A stretch of 64,000 nt of DNA from Piper betle (Eukaryota; Streptophyta; Magnoliopsida; Piperales; Piperaceae). The notes beneath the pieces are model-generated. The model searched no databases and was not told the origin of the DNA. It saw nothing but the letters and a program-made list of their open reading frames with translations. Numbering within the stretch: position 1 is the stretch's first letter; each line of letters opens with the position of its first letter. A program made the translations under genes and the position numbers. This document shows positions 33,826 to 45,214 of this stretch, in pieces. The stretch is from contig JAURVB010012336.1 in assembly GCA_033002965.1 (NCBI GenBank), forward strand, positions 1 through 64,000, read 5' to 3'.

Positions 33826-34155
33826 CAGGAGCCAGAGATATCCTTTCAGGCATTATCTGGGAATACGTCATCAGACACAATGAGAATGGTGGCAGAAATA
33901 AATGGGAAATCTTTAGTCTTAGACTCAGGTTCTACTCACAATTTCATCAGCAGGCAGTAGTGTCACACTTGTCTCTTTCGATGTAGTGGTCAATGGTACT
34001 CATATATTTTCAGGGGCAACAGTGAAGGATTTGAAGATTACAATTCAAGGGTGGGATTTCTTAATTGACTTATATGTACTTGATTTGAATGATTTTGATG
34101 CCGTGTTAGGCACTCAATGGTTTAAAACATTGGGACCTATACTCTGCAAATGAGT
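33826..34155 (+). pseudogene. Chromovirus protease
   Basis: The text shows EISFQALSGNTSSDTMRMVA, the usual lead-in, and LVLDSGSTHNFIS with the D-S-G catalytic motif. YVLDLNDFDAVLGTQWFKTL follows. Frames shift near 33960. It is an aspartic protease that would cut the gag-pol polyprotein. Confidence 0.75.
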
Positions 34156-34226
34156 TTCTTTAGAGGATCACTTAGAATGGAGGCTACAATTCTTTCAAAG
34201 ATCACTTAGAATGGGGCTTATATATA

Positions 34227-34415
34227 TTGGTTTTCTTATGTCCATGCTCAAAAAGAATTTTCAAGGGCAGGAAACAATTCTTAGTTCAATGGATTGGTGA
34301 TTCTTCTAGACAAGCGACCTGGGAGTTTGAAGACAAAATGCGAACTACTTATCCTTCTTATTTCCTTGAGGACAAGGAAATTATAGAGGGGACTATGTCA
34401 CAGAGGGACAGTTAA
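34227..34415 (+). pseudogene. Chromovirus integrase tail with chromodomain
   Basis: GRKQFLVQWIGDSSRQATWE and YPSYFLEDKEI match the chromodomain-like end of chromovirus integrase. Such domains bind modified histones and can steer insertion. The catalytic core is missing upstream. The frame ends just inside the right LTR, as is usual for this clade. Confidence 0.7.
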
Positions 34416-34801
34416 AGCAGTTACAACGGCAATGGAAATTTTATAATACCATAAATATTAGTAGTTTTTTTCTGAAAATTAGAGTTAGATCAAAACAAAA
34501 TGAAAAAGGTGGGTGAAGGGATTTGAATTTGAATTTGAATATCGTATTAGGGTAGCAGAAAAGAAATACAAAAAGGAGAAAGAGGGCATCCATGGATTTC
34601 TATGAGTTGAATGACAAACTGTTAACTTCTTCCAATTCTCTAGTCTCTATTCTTCTCTACTCTATCCTCAATTGTTACCCCTATTCTCAATTCTTCACTA
34701 CTTTCTACATATTTCTTCTTCAAACAGTAGATCAAGCTGGCTGAGAAAGGAGAAGCTCAGGTGTCCATGGCGCCAATCCGCCAATGGAAGTAGCTTTGTC
34801 G

Positions 34802-37129
34802 GCCCGAATCCTACCGCCACCGATAGCAGGTGACATCATCTTATATTATCACGACAAAACTTACCAGCCACATAACAAGCATTTTAAAATGTGAAAGCTT
34901 CCAGTAACTCTAACCGAAAAAAAAAGTTCAAATCCTTTACTTACCCAATTCCGCACCTAAGCAATCGTGAGTCGACAATTGCTTTCTTTCAGCATTGGTC
35001 AAGACAATAAAAGGCAAAATGATCCTTTTTAGGGCCACACAGGTGAGTGCAAGATAAACTATAGCAGTGCCACTCAAGTTCGAGCAGGTCCTTCGTGTAA
35101 TGGTCAAAGTGGACATCAATTTTTTATGCTTTGTTAACTATAACAACTCTTTTCCCGTCACTTTCTGGCTCCCTATAGTCAAGTCAAATACGTTTCTGCA
35201 AGTTTCCCATGTCATAGAACACTTTCACAAGGTGTTTGAGTATTAACTTCGGCAAAGTATCGTGGTAGAAATTCACGTCGACAAGTCACAAAAGTTCGGT
35301 AGGAGTGAGCAAGTGAATATTCGGAAGACATCTGGAACTGAAGATGACCAAACTTCTTAGCAAAGGGAACTATGTGCGTTATAGAGAGATTGGCAGTGTC
35401 TTTGGTAGACCGATCAGCAGCCAATGATTCAAAATTTTACTAAATTTGGTCATTGAAAAAAGCAATATTTGAGGTTTGAAGACCTAACGGCTACTATTTT
35501 AGAAGAGGACCCCAAGGCTATAAATAGGGTCTTAGGGTGAGCTTTTGAAGAGACCTAATACCCCCTCTTGGACTATTTGGATGTTCAAGTTGAGAAACTA
35601 TTGGCCACTTATTTTGCTTGTAATCCTATTGATTTAATTTTGAACTACCTAAGAGGGTTTTAGTGAAGCAATGCTCAAGTATTTAAGCTTAATTTGTAAA
35701 CTTATAAGGTGTTGGAAGTATCTGTGAGAACTTAGTCTTGTAGACTGAGGTGCTAGTTTGTGGAGGACTCATTTGGCTCAAGGTATAGACTCATTTGACT
35801 AGCTTCAATGGTAGATTGCTCCTAGGGTATTAGGAGTTGGTGCAAGCTTCTTTCGAACTTGAAGGGTTCTTGTGAAGGAAGGCTTGTGATTGCCTATAAG
35901 TGTACAAACCGGTTGTCACAGTGAAGCTAAGAAAACCTACCCATCTGAATGACTTATTGGGATAAAAAGTGGAGGAGTTCCAAACCTCTTCAAAAATATC
36001 ATGTCTTGTATCTTCGCTCCTCTCCCTTCCCTCTTGCGTGCTTGTTATGAATTGACTTATTCTTTATATACACATCACTTAGCTCTCTTTTGTTTGACTT
36101 GATCATTTTAGATAACAAAGTGGACATGGCCACAGTCACTTAGGCAAGTGAATGGTTTGATTAACTTGCCACAGTATGGAACTTTGTGAGTTTGAACTTG
36201 TGCTTATTTGCCTCTTCCACTTGTTGTTTTCAATGTGGATCATCTACCTGTGCTTGATTGTGAATTATATCATTTGTGCTTAAATCGTTTCCAATTTTAG
36301 TCTCCATTAGGCTTTAAATTTGTAGGGATCTGACCTCGTGATTTATGATCTTAGTTAGCTCTCTCCCGCATAGACCCACTTCAACTTTATGGGCATTGTT
36401 TTAAAAATCTCAGACTTGCTATATCCATGCCCATTATGAAATCCATCTATAAAAAAGTAGACATATCCCCCTCTATACATATATAGATTATAGGTAGATA
36501 AATAGGATTAGAATCCATATTGAACTATTTATAGAACAATATGAAGATTCTATTGGTGTGCACCTCATGTCTTCAGTTGAAGTCCTGACAAATGTGTAAT
36601 TGTGGTTTTCAACACTTCAACACTTCATTTGTTTGTTCTAATTTTGAAGTGTTCATTTGGTTACTTAGTCAAAGCTTGAACTTAGAGAGCTTTGAAGTTG
36701 TTGGAAAAATGAATATAATAAATTACATGGTTTGGCATTCAAATAAATCATGTTTATGTCAAAATAACCCTAATTTTTATCTAGAGATTCATTTATTATC
36801 TAGAATATGTTTTTGTTATTTGAAGAGGCAAGAGGACCTTGGATGTTTCCAAGTTTACATTGAAAGTTGATGACATTAGGTGGAGTGTGTTAGATTGGAC
36901 CCAACGTCTAGAAATACATTCTTGGCAATGTGATTGTATCAAGCCATCAAGCTATTCAAGATGTCAATAATTGAAAGTTCTTTAAGTTACATTTTTCCTC
37001 TATCTAGTTAAATTTTCACATATCTACCACACTATTTTATAATTTTCCATCCCATTCGTCATTTATATACTACTAGTACATCCATGAATATGTCCTCAAG
37101 AACTTCACAATTCATTCATGTAATATGTG
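34802..37129. other. Intergenic DNA with LTR-like promoter features
   Basis: I find no supported gene. A TATA-like word 'ctataaatagggtctta' is at about 35518-35534, followed by transcript-like text. The piece 35935-36010 ('aagtggaggagttccaaacc') resembles 59600-59640, which hints at a dispersed repeat. The 36592-36870 open frame gives an unrecognised AT-coded product and I do not call it. Confidence 0.4.
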
Positions 37130-37940
37130 CAAAACCCGGGCTTTTCGCCCGAAGGTTTTAGCTTCAGTTCGATCTCAATCTAGATAGAGTTGCTTGTCGG
37201 GCCCTTTTACCGGGTACTGAGGTATAGTATGTTATGTACGAGCTATGGCCTTAGTGTCCTCTGGTGCTTGGCGCCGCCCGACTAGATAGTATCGTCGTAT
37301 CGGCACTTATTTTTGCTTTTATTTGAGTTGAGTCTAGTTAGGTTTAGGACCAAGTCGCTTGCGAGTCTAGATAGCTTGTTGTGTATTTGAAATCCCTTAT
37401 GGTCTACCATAGAGCCCCCTCGGACCTATGACATGGTACCCGAGGTCATCCAACTATCATATGGGTGCAAACTACGCCCAGAGCAAATGCACCTCCACAA
37501 TTACTTTACAGCAAGGCATGGCCAAATGACGCCCTAGTAGCACCCTTGTGCACCTCCACCGTTCTTTTACAGCTAGGCTTGGAACAACGATGCCCTAGTA
37601 GTGCCCTTGCGCCCAGTTCTGATCCCAAGTTATGCATGGATTGGTTTAGCAAGAATGCATGACATTCTAGTTTAGGCCTCTTCGAAGTATGCCTTGGTAG
37701 AGGCCAAGGCAAAGGCACTCGGGTAGGTCCCTTGCCTTGGAACTGGATTTTTGCTTATATATAGGGCATGATTTCCACTACTTTCTCCCCTTTGGCTCGT
37801 CCTCTCCAACCTTCCCTTCCTACCTTATTATCCATTTCTTCCGTAGTCTTGCTAGGCCTTCTCCAAACCCTTTCCACGTTGGCCAAGCCCCTAGGGTTGT
37901 AGGTCTTGGGGATCCTATCCTAGGAATTTATTGGAGGTAA
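37130..37940 (+). other. GC-richer promoter-like or element region, no coding gene
   Basis: It contains an inverted repeat 'cccgggcttttcgcccg' near 37136 and a TATA-like word 'cttatatataggg' near 37753. A pyrimidine-rich leader follows, ending in 'ggaggtaaatg', a possible splice donor at 37939. It could be a decayed host promoter and first exon or an LTR. No protein is seen. Confidence 0.3.
37490..37611. repeat. Tandem dimer, 61-bp unit
   Basis: A unit starting 'cacctccac' and holding 'ccctagtag' and 'cccttg' occurs at 37490 and 37551 with moderate divergence. Confidence 0.65.
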
Positions 37941-38918
37941 ATGTCTCACCTTTATTTACTTTCTTGTGTATTTTGATGTTTGTTCCGTATCTATCTTTAT
38001 TTGTTAGTATTTTTCTAATATTTTCGGCATGTAGCTGTGTTTGTTATGAGTAAATAGGCTTTATAATAATTTAATTTTCATACATATAAAATATTTATGA
38101 TTTTTGCAAGCTGTATGTGTAGTAAGATGCACTATTTTGGTGTAAAATTTATATCTGGTGTTGTAGATCTCTAATTTACATGATATTGGCCTTGTTAGTT
38201 TACTAAGATCTATATCTACAACTTTTATGTGCATTGTGTCATTAGATTATATATGTATGAGTATATATGGGTGCCAAACGTGGTAAAAGGTGCCAACTTT
38301 CTTGGTAACAGTGACCTAGCTACTCGTTTCCCTAATTTTCACACTATGTTTTAGGATGTATTTGGATGCAATCTTCTGCATGTTTGTAGTTACGAAAGTT
38401 AGCTAGTACATATTAAAATATGATGATTAAAAATATCATTAAGTGCATGAACAAATCCCATAAGTGTGTTGAATGTATGTAGTGCTATTAATGTGCTATT
38501 AAAATTTATAAGTGAAGAAAAACAAAAGAGAGACAACTTGTGTAGAAAAAACAAAAGAGAGACAAAAAGCTACAAAACACATTAAATTTACTGATGTCCT
38601 TCCTTTGAAGGGTGCTAATCTAGCAAATTAACTTGAGATACTAAGAACATATACATTTGCTTAATTCTGTTAACTATTTTTCGTATTTAATTATTAGTTG
38701 TCTTTTCACATTTCAAACATCTAATAAATTGAGCAGGTTGTGTGGGAAGTTTTAATTATTAATTATGTAGTTGGATGTTATGGGTGAGTTGGTGACAGAG
38801 TGTACATATGTAATCAATCAATGAAGAAAACATACAAATAAACTTTAGAATTAGATTATCATATCCCTTTCGAAATGGAGAATTAAAAAGGATGCTAATT
38901 TGGTAAGAATGGTTTACA
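37941..38918. other. AT-rich DNA, no gene
   Basis: No gene is seen. The part 38520-38660 ('acaaaacacattaaatttac', 'gatgtcc', 'ctaatctagcaaat') resembles 5400-5490 and 6880-6960, so it is a dispersed copy of the repeat near the NLR pseudogenes. Confidence 0.5.
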
Positions 38919-39344
38919 ATGACTTTATCAAATTGGTCATTAGGGCCTTTTGATCCACTAGGATTGAAGTGCTTCCAATTTGTCAATCATGGTGAACAAG
39001 ACGAGAGCCAGGTGGTGGAGGTTCTCCTAACGGCACTCCAGCATGATGTGCTGGAGACCACGGAGTTAGTCGAACAAAATCATGATTCTGTCACCAATCA
39101 CCTATCGACTTTGTTGAAGTTGATGATGGGGAAGAAGATTGATGAGGAGAAGGCACTGATTTATGACAATGATGGCAAAGGTTATGATGAAACCAATGTC
39201 CATGAAGAAGATACCGTTGCAATCACGTTGGATAAGATAGTGGCATCAGCAGGCAAGTGGCGACAGGATCAGGAGAGTGATCCCCATCTTGTTGCGGCCA
39301 ACCCCACTATCAAAATCCCTTCTAGTGTCCACCTTTCTAGTTAG
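38919..39344 (+). CDS. Hypothetical protein, possibly gypsy gag N-terminal remnant
   Basis: The frame is 141 codons, acidic, with a helical-looking centre (HDSVTNHLSTLLKLMMGKK). It is followed downstream in shifting frames by QSIV and EEEMVNPLSNYVEEEEDLFD. The arrangement of a helical start and an acidic tail resembles the N-terminal part of some gypsy gag proteins. However, I see no capsid core or zinc knuckle, and no LTRs flank it. There is no splice or promoter evidence. It may be a chance frame. Confidence 0.3.
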   Translation: MTLSNWSLGPFDPLGLKCFQFVNHGEQDESQVVEVLLTALQHDVLETTELVEQNHDSVTNHLSTLLKLMMGKKIDEEKALIYDNDGKGYDETNVHEEDTVAITLDKIVASAGKWRQDQESDPHLVAANPTIKIPSSVHLSS

Positions 39345-39945
39345 GGGGAGAAGGTCGCGCCAACCAACAATTTTTGGAGAGTACCTACTTTTGGGCCCTC
39401 AACACAGCGGCTGGCTGTCCCGGCCTAGGTGACCACCACCCCAGCTTTCCACTTGCTGGACAAGGGGCACCCCATCCAGTGACCTTACTATGGCCTTCCG
39501 TCGAGGTATCACACCCATCCCAGATACCCATCCCTGGGCTTCTTCACATGGTGTCCCTCCATTGCAGCCAGGGATGGATAGGGTTGGGCCATGTTTGGCC
39601 ACTTCACTGCAATGACTTGAACGACAGCTGTTTGCTGCCCATGCAGTGACTTTCCACCGACAGAGGATTGTCTCCCACAACAAAGTATTGTGTAACTATT
39701 AGGGAAATGGGCTCTTAAGTATGATGTTGGTATTGAGGAAGAAATGGTCAACCCTTTGTCCAATTATGTGGAGGAAGAGGAGGATCTCTTTGACCCATAT
39801 GACGCATCTACTCGTGATGCCCTATTATTAATATTAAGAATGACTGGAATGTACCAAGCTAAATCATGGCCTGGTGGTTGAGGCTTGGCATTCAAATATT
39901 AAAAAATCCAATTCACTTGCATAGTAATCCAATAGACAGAACCGT
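39345..39945. other. Intergenic DNA, moderately GC-rich
   Basis: Overlapping frames on both strands (39374-39649 and 39763-39399) look like shadows of each other and match no family I recognise. Confidence 0.4.
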
Positions 39946-40603
39946 TGGGCTGCTAAATGAGTGAGAGAGTAGAGTTCAACTTGTGTTCGAACTCAGCTCA
40001 AATAGTTTGAAGTTTGTTCGAACTTGACTTGAGATTGAACGAGTTTTGAACATGTATGTTCGAACTTGAATCGAATATTTTTTATGCTATTCAACCTCGA
40101 CTCGAGCTCGAATACAATTAAACTGTTTAATTTTGATAAGCTCAAACCTAGCTCGTTCGTGAGCTCGAAACTGGCTCGATTATAAAGTGGAAAGTAACTC
40201 ACTTAAAAAAAATGCAATCAACGTGGATTGAACCCATGACCTCTAAGTCATCTACTTGAATACCTCCCATCTAAGCTATCTCACTACTTTATTATTATAT
40301 TATATATAAATAAATATAAGTAGTTACAATTAAACTTATTAGTATATATATATATATATAATATAAAATAAAGAATATATTATTATATTATTTTATTGAG
40401 TCGAGTTCGAGTCGAGCTACAGATCAATTTTTAGCCAAGTTTAAGTTATAATTGAGTCAAGTTGAGTCAAACACTACCTTGCTCAAACTCGGCTCAATGG
40501 ATTCGAGTTCGAGCTCGAGCATTTAAATTTCGAGTTTCGAGTCGAGTCCAACCGAACCGAACGTCAAATGCTCACGAGCTAACTTGTTCAATTAGTAGCC
40601 CTA
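39946..40603 (-). mobile_element. hAT-type miniature element with tRNA-like core (copy 1)
   Basis: Ends read TTGGGCTGCTAAATGAG on the left and, reversed, TAGGGCTACTAATTGAAC on the right, an imperfect terminal inverted repeat. Subterminal regions are packed with short CGAGCTCGAA-type words, as is usual for hAT transposase binding. The related copy at 60721-61261 has a perfect 8-bp target duplication, which sets the family's ends. Here flanking 8-mers do not match. It encodes no transposase. The orientation chosen is that of the Pol III-like core. Confidence 0.7.
40205..40290 (-). promoter_or_regulatory. tRNA-like Pol III promoter module inside the hAT element
   Basis: On the minus strand there is TAGCTTAGATGG (40278-40267), which fits the A-box pattern TRGCNNARYNGG. 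Then comes GGTTCAATCC (40234-40225), one base from the B-box GGTTCGANTCC pattern. Eight T follow (40212-40205), a Pol III stop signal. A-to-B spacing is about 33 bases, as in tRNA genes. I do not see a full acceptor stem, so I do not call a tRNA gene. Confidence 0.6.
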
Positions 40604-40859
40604 CTATACCATACCAGATTTGTTTCTGTGGTAGTTATTTCAAACTATGCTTTGAACTTCACACCTTAATATCAAAGTGTTACATCTCTAACAAAAAATA
40701 TCAAGTGTCACAGAAATTGAAGGGTCAGGGGTAGTGCTATCGCAGCCATGCATTCTATTTAGGAGATTAATCATAACTTCATCTATAACCGGTCTTGTTA
40801 TTACATTCATGTAGGTGAATGTATAAGCATATTTTGCAAGTCAATTTGCTAGTAAACCT
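40604..40859. other. Short intergenic stretch
   Basis: Nothing is recognised between the hAT element and the TRIM. Confidence 0.5.
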
Positions 40860-41387
40860 TGTTGGGTTTAGCCCACATCAGTCGTAGAGGGTGTTGGTGA
40901 CTTCTATATAGGCTAATGGGAAAGCCTTATTCTCTGAACTAGTTTTTAGATTAAGAGAGGCCCGTGACACCTATTGCAAATCCCTTTTGGGAGGCCATAA
41001 AGCCCAAGAGTAGTATTAGAGCCTGGGTTTGCCTATGCCAATTGCCCATTGTGGTTGTCTCCTTCTTGGGTTCCACCTGATGATTTAAGGGGAGTTTGCC
41101 AAGTGGATGCCGTCTAATAAAGGGGTGATTGTCAGACAATAATGATTTTGGGATTGCCCGATGTGTAAAGAGAGTTGTTGGGTTTATCCCACATCGATCT
41201 TAGAGGGTGTTGGTGACTTGTTTATAAGTTAACAGAAAAGCCTTATTCCCTGAGCTAGCATTTGGATTAAAAGAGGCCCATGATTATAGGTTAAGGGGAA
41301 AACCTTATTCCTTGAGCTAATTTTTTGATTAAAAGAGGCCCGTGATACATATTGGAAGTCCCTTTTGGGGGCCCATATGGCTCAACA
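40860..41387 (+). mobile_element. Complete TRIM-like element, family 1, with target duplication
   Basis: The left LTR is 40860-41009, the right LTR 41176-41387, and the interior about 166 bases. The target duplication AACCT is present at 40855-40859 and 41388-41392. A primer site TAGTATTAGAGC (41011-41022) follows the left LTR and the purine-rich AAAGAGAG precedes the right LTR. The right LTR is longer because a 62-base piece is repeated in it (two 'ccttattcc...gagcta' blocks). No reading frame is present. This copy fixes the family's true ends. Confidence 0.85.
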
Positions 41388-41923
41388 AACCTAGACTCTC
41401 ATTAAGACAATTAAATCAACATAATTATAATTTTGAGGCCCTCATCATAAGAATGACTTCTACAAATTATATTTAGTGTTCATACCGATCACCTATCAGC
41501 TTGTTTGTACCCATTGGAATTCGCTTGTGGATTATCTAACAGTGAGATTGGGTTGCCATTAATGGTAATTACTTATTGACTTTAAGCTCATACTTGTTGA
41601 TAACTTATAGATTTTTGAGATAACCATCAAAAGAGAAAAATGATTAGTCACAACATATGTACAATCATGCTCTCATGTTGGACAAATTCATCAAAATTTG
41701 ACAAACTTAAATTTTTTAACAATCCCATCATAAAGTACTAGAATCGTCATACTCAAGAATTTATATAATTCTCCTAATGATGACACTAATATTCCAACGA
41801 TTCATATATTACAAAATTTTTAAAGACTCTGACGAGTGACACCTGGCATTTCCTTAGTATTGAACAAAGATTGGATGAGTAATACTCCATTGCTTAGTAA
41901 ATATTTTTAAAAGTGGCTATATT
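41388..41923. other. AT-rich intergenic DNA
   Basis: No gene or element is recognised. Confidence 0.5.
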
Positions 41924-42451
41924 TGTTGAGAAAAATCCCCTAAGTTGGAGATCAACAACAGAAAACACAAAATTTTGGGAGAATAATACTTGAGAAATAA
42001 AATAAACAAAACCATAAAAAAGAAATTTAATGTGGAAAACCCTCCTTCTATCGAGAGTCAAAAACCATGGGACAACAACGAACAATTCACTAATTCAACT
42101 AAGATTACAGTCATCAAACATATAGAGATGTACAAGAAGATTACGCACCCAACCTATACTATTAAGATTACAAGATTTTTCTGTCTCTCTCAATACTCTA
42201 TATAAGATTAAACTCGTGAATAATATTTTTCCCTCTTCTTTATCTCTATATTCTCTCTTTTTCTTTACTCACATCCTGTCTTTCTTTCCTCTGCTTGTCT
42301 TGTTTTTAGAATAAGGCAAATGAAGCTCAATTTATAGAGAGGGTTTGAGACCCTTCATCCTCCATGACAAAATAAACAGACACCTCTATTGGTATTTTGA
42401 GATTCCTTTAGTATTCCGAGTGTGACAATGGGCTATATATCATTAATATAA

Positions 42452-43330
42452 TTACACATTAACAATCTCCCACTTGGAGTCTAATTGGAACATACCGTAA
42501 GGATTCTTCCTCCACTTGTTCGTTGCATAAGTCCACCAAAATGTTAGTGCAAGTTCACCAAAGTTGAGCAGTCCCTCCACCAGTTTAGTCAACATGTCCG
42601 CCGGATTCTTTTTGCCATCTATCTTCTCCAACTTCAATTTACCTTCTTCTAACAAAGATCTAATAAAATGATACCTCAACTGAATATGCTTTGTCCAATA
42701 ATGAAATGCTGAGTTCTTGGCTAAATGGATTGCACTTGTGACTATCATTGTACAACCTGCAATCTACCCCATTAAAACCTAACTCATTCATTAAAGTTTT
42801 AATCCAAATATACTCCTTGCTAGCTTCTGTAGTAGCCACATAATCAGCCTCAATTTAAGATAGAGCAACTATCTTTTACAATTTATAAACCTAGCTCATT
42901 GCAATTCCATCGACTATAAAGATGTACTCCTGCCATTGTCTCTATTTCCAGCATGGTCTGAGTCTACATAACTTTGTACATCAATATTATCAACCCCCAA
43001 ACACAAATAGTAATTAGAAGTTCCTTTCAAATACCTGAAAATCCATTTCACTACCTTCCAGTGTTCTTTTCCTGGGTTCTTCATGAATCTGCTCACTACC
43101 CCCATTGCATGTGCAATATATGGTCTTGTACTCACCATAACATATATAAGACTTCCAATAGCTGAAGCATAAGGCACCGTTTTCATGTGAGCTTTATCCT
43201 CGTCACTCTTAGCACCTTGTTCTTTTGGCAATTGGAAATTACTACCCAAAGTAGTAGTCACCAGCTTAGATTCATTCATGCTGAATCTCTCAAGAACTTT
43301 CTTCACATTCCCTTCTTGAGATAACCACAA
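42452..43330 (-). pseudogene. Copia 3 RNase H region
   Basis: Frames 43330-42914 and 42748-42452 hold GSLIYVMVSTRPYIAHAMG, SNYYLCLGVDNIDVQSYVDS (catalytic D in YVDSDHAG), then HLAKNSAFHYWTKHIQLRYH and KIDGKKNPADMLTKLVEG. The last is the standard copia pol end. Stops around 42900-42750 break the frame where STTE-like text should be. Confidence 0.85.
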
Positions 43331-43357
43331 TTTCTTGCTCTTCTTGTTTCGGGTAAT

Positions 43358-43912
43358 TTACATCCCAAGAAATTGTTTTGCTTCGCCTAAGTCATTCATA
43401 GAAAACCTCTTGGCTAACCTCATTTTGAGATTAACAATTTTCTCCATACAAATCCATGCAACAAGCATGTCATCTACATACAAAGTTAAAATAATGAAAT
43501 TTCCATCATTAAACTTTTGTAGATATGCACAGTGGTCCAAATTGCTCCTAGCAAATCCATTATCTAACATAAACTTGTCAAATTTCAAATACCAGTGTCT
43601 TGGTGCTTGTTTGAGTCCATATAGACTCCTCTTCAATTTGCACACCAGATCACCATGAAGGAAAGCTATATTTATGTCAAACTATTCTAAATACAATCCC
43701 TTTACAACCACAATAATCAAAATAATTCTAATAGAAGTCATTTTTTCAACAGGTGCAAATATATCATGAAAATTAATTCCTACTCTTTGACCAAAAACTT
43801 TCACCACAAGTCTTGCCTTATACCTTTGTACACCACCTGTTTCAAACTTGACCCGATAGATCCACTTGTTTTGTAGAAGCCTCTTTTTGGTGGCAACTTC
43901 ACCAATTCCCAT
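43358..43912 (-). pseudogene. Copia 3 reverse transcriptase
   Basis: Frames 43912-43682 (NKWIYRVKFETGGVQRYKAR, FAPVEKMTSIRII) and 43645-43358 (LKRSLYGLKQAPRHWYLKF, LTLYVDDMLVAW) together span the RT. The catalytic YVDD box is intact. About 36 bases between the two frames, where motif A with its first aspartate should lie, are damaged. A stop separates it from the upstream frame. Confidence 0.85.
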
Positions 43913-45196
43913 GTCTGATTATTATCCAATGATGACATCTCATCCTTCTTGGCTAACTCCCACTTAAGATGAGCTTTGTCACTCATGGCTTCATCATAGG
44001 ACTCTGGTTCTCCTGCATCAGTATACAAAACATGTTGTACAATTAAATTTAATTTTTGAGTAGGCTTCCTGACACCTTGTGCTCCTCCTTGATTCGGGAG
44101 CAACAACTATTTCTTGTGGTGGCTCTGAGTCATCAATTTCAACTTGTGGATCAGAATATTCAGAATCTGATTCATCATCATGTGGTTGATTAGCATGTGA
44201 CTCACCTTCTTGTTTAGCCTCTTTAGAAGATAATTGTTCCTCATCACTTGGAACAAATCCTTGATTTTTAGCACTTGGTATCTCTTCATCTGTCTCATCT
44301 AGCTCCATATACTCTTTTTCTTTGGACTCCTCACTCTTTTCTTTCTTCCTGTATTTGTACATGCATTCTTCATTGAATACAACATCCCGACTTCGAAACA
44401 CGTTGTTGTTCTCGAAATCCCACATCCGGTAACCATACCCGTTACTCCCATATCCAAGAAATACACACTTGATGGATTTTGAATCAAGCTTCTTTCTTAA
44501 TTCCCTATCAATATGTGCATATGCAATACAACCATAGACCTTAAGAAAAGAGCAGTCAACTTTCTTACCAGACCATACCTCTTCCGGTATTTTTCCATTT
44601 AAGATGCTTGATGGACTTTGGTTGATTAGATAGATAGCTACATCCACAGTAGCACCCCATAGATGCAAAGGGAGTCCAGCATAAACCATCATGCATCTCG
44701 CTCGCTCTAGGATGGTCCTCTTCATTCTCTCTGCCACCCCATTCTGTTATGGTGTCCTTGGCAATGTCTTGATCCTTCTAATCCCCCACTTTTCACAATA
44801 GGAGTCAAACTCCTTATTGGAATATTCTCCACTATTATTTGACAGAAAACATTTCAATCTCAAACCTGTTTCATTCTCAACTCGGGCTTTCCATATCTTG
44901 AAAATGCTTAAAACTTCTGATTTTTTCTTAATAGTGTAGATCCATGTCTTCCTATTAAAATCATCAATGAAGTTAACAAAATAGAAATTACCTCCAAAAG
45001 ATTTACCATGGGCTGGCCGCCAAACATCTGTATGAGCCAACTCCAACCTTTTGGATTTCATTTCTAGCCCATCCTTTGTAAAGCTGACCCGTTTCTGTTT
45101 ACCTAAAACACAATCTTCACAAAAACCAAAGTTAGAATCAATTATACCTGTCAAAACCTTCTTGGAATGTAACATCCTCATGCCACTCTCGCTCAA
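43801..45196 (-). pseudogene. Copia 3 integrase
   Basis: Frame 45196-44747 holds the zinc-motif end (CEDCVLGKQKRVSF), LAHTDVW (first catalytic D) and FVNFIDDFNRKTWIY. It then has CFLSNNSGEY where copia integrases have a conserved R-S-D-N-G-G-E. The second catalytic D has become N. Frame 44737-44018 begins with the A-E-R block (third catalytic residue) and runs through LWGATVDVAIYLINQ and FLGYGSNGYGYRMWDFE into an acidic linker. A stop lies between them (about 44740). DNA joining is not possible with this enzyme. Confidence 0.9.
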
Positions 45197-45214
45197 GGGA
45201 CCAAGCCTTCTATG

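Larger units (their letters stand above)
27131..34801 (+). mobile_element. Gypsy chromovirus, internally deleted, with nested copia 2
   Basis: The LTRs are about 27131-27532 and 34396-34801. They share 'aacagtagatcaagctggct' and 'gacagttaaagcagttaca'. Between them lie a gag start (27573), the copia 2 insertion (27692-32887), the rest of gag, protease and chromodomain. Reverse transcriptase, RNase H and the integrase core are absent: the sequence passes from the end of protease (about 34155) to the chromodomain (about 34240). A short direct repeat 'gatcacttagaatgg' lies at that junction (twice within 34160-34215). No target duplication was found, and LTR right ends are approximate. Confidence 0.75.

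Noticed and set aside
34760..34860. First exon of a minus-strand gene whose last exon would be near 26.9 kb
   Set aside because: A short minus-strand start with a Gly-rich stretch exists, but nothing links it to 26.9 kb, and the right LTR edge is uncertain here.
40205..40290. Functional tRNA gene
   Set aside because: A and B boxes are present but there is no acceptor-stem pairing or clear anticodon stem, so it is only tRNA-like.
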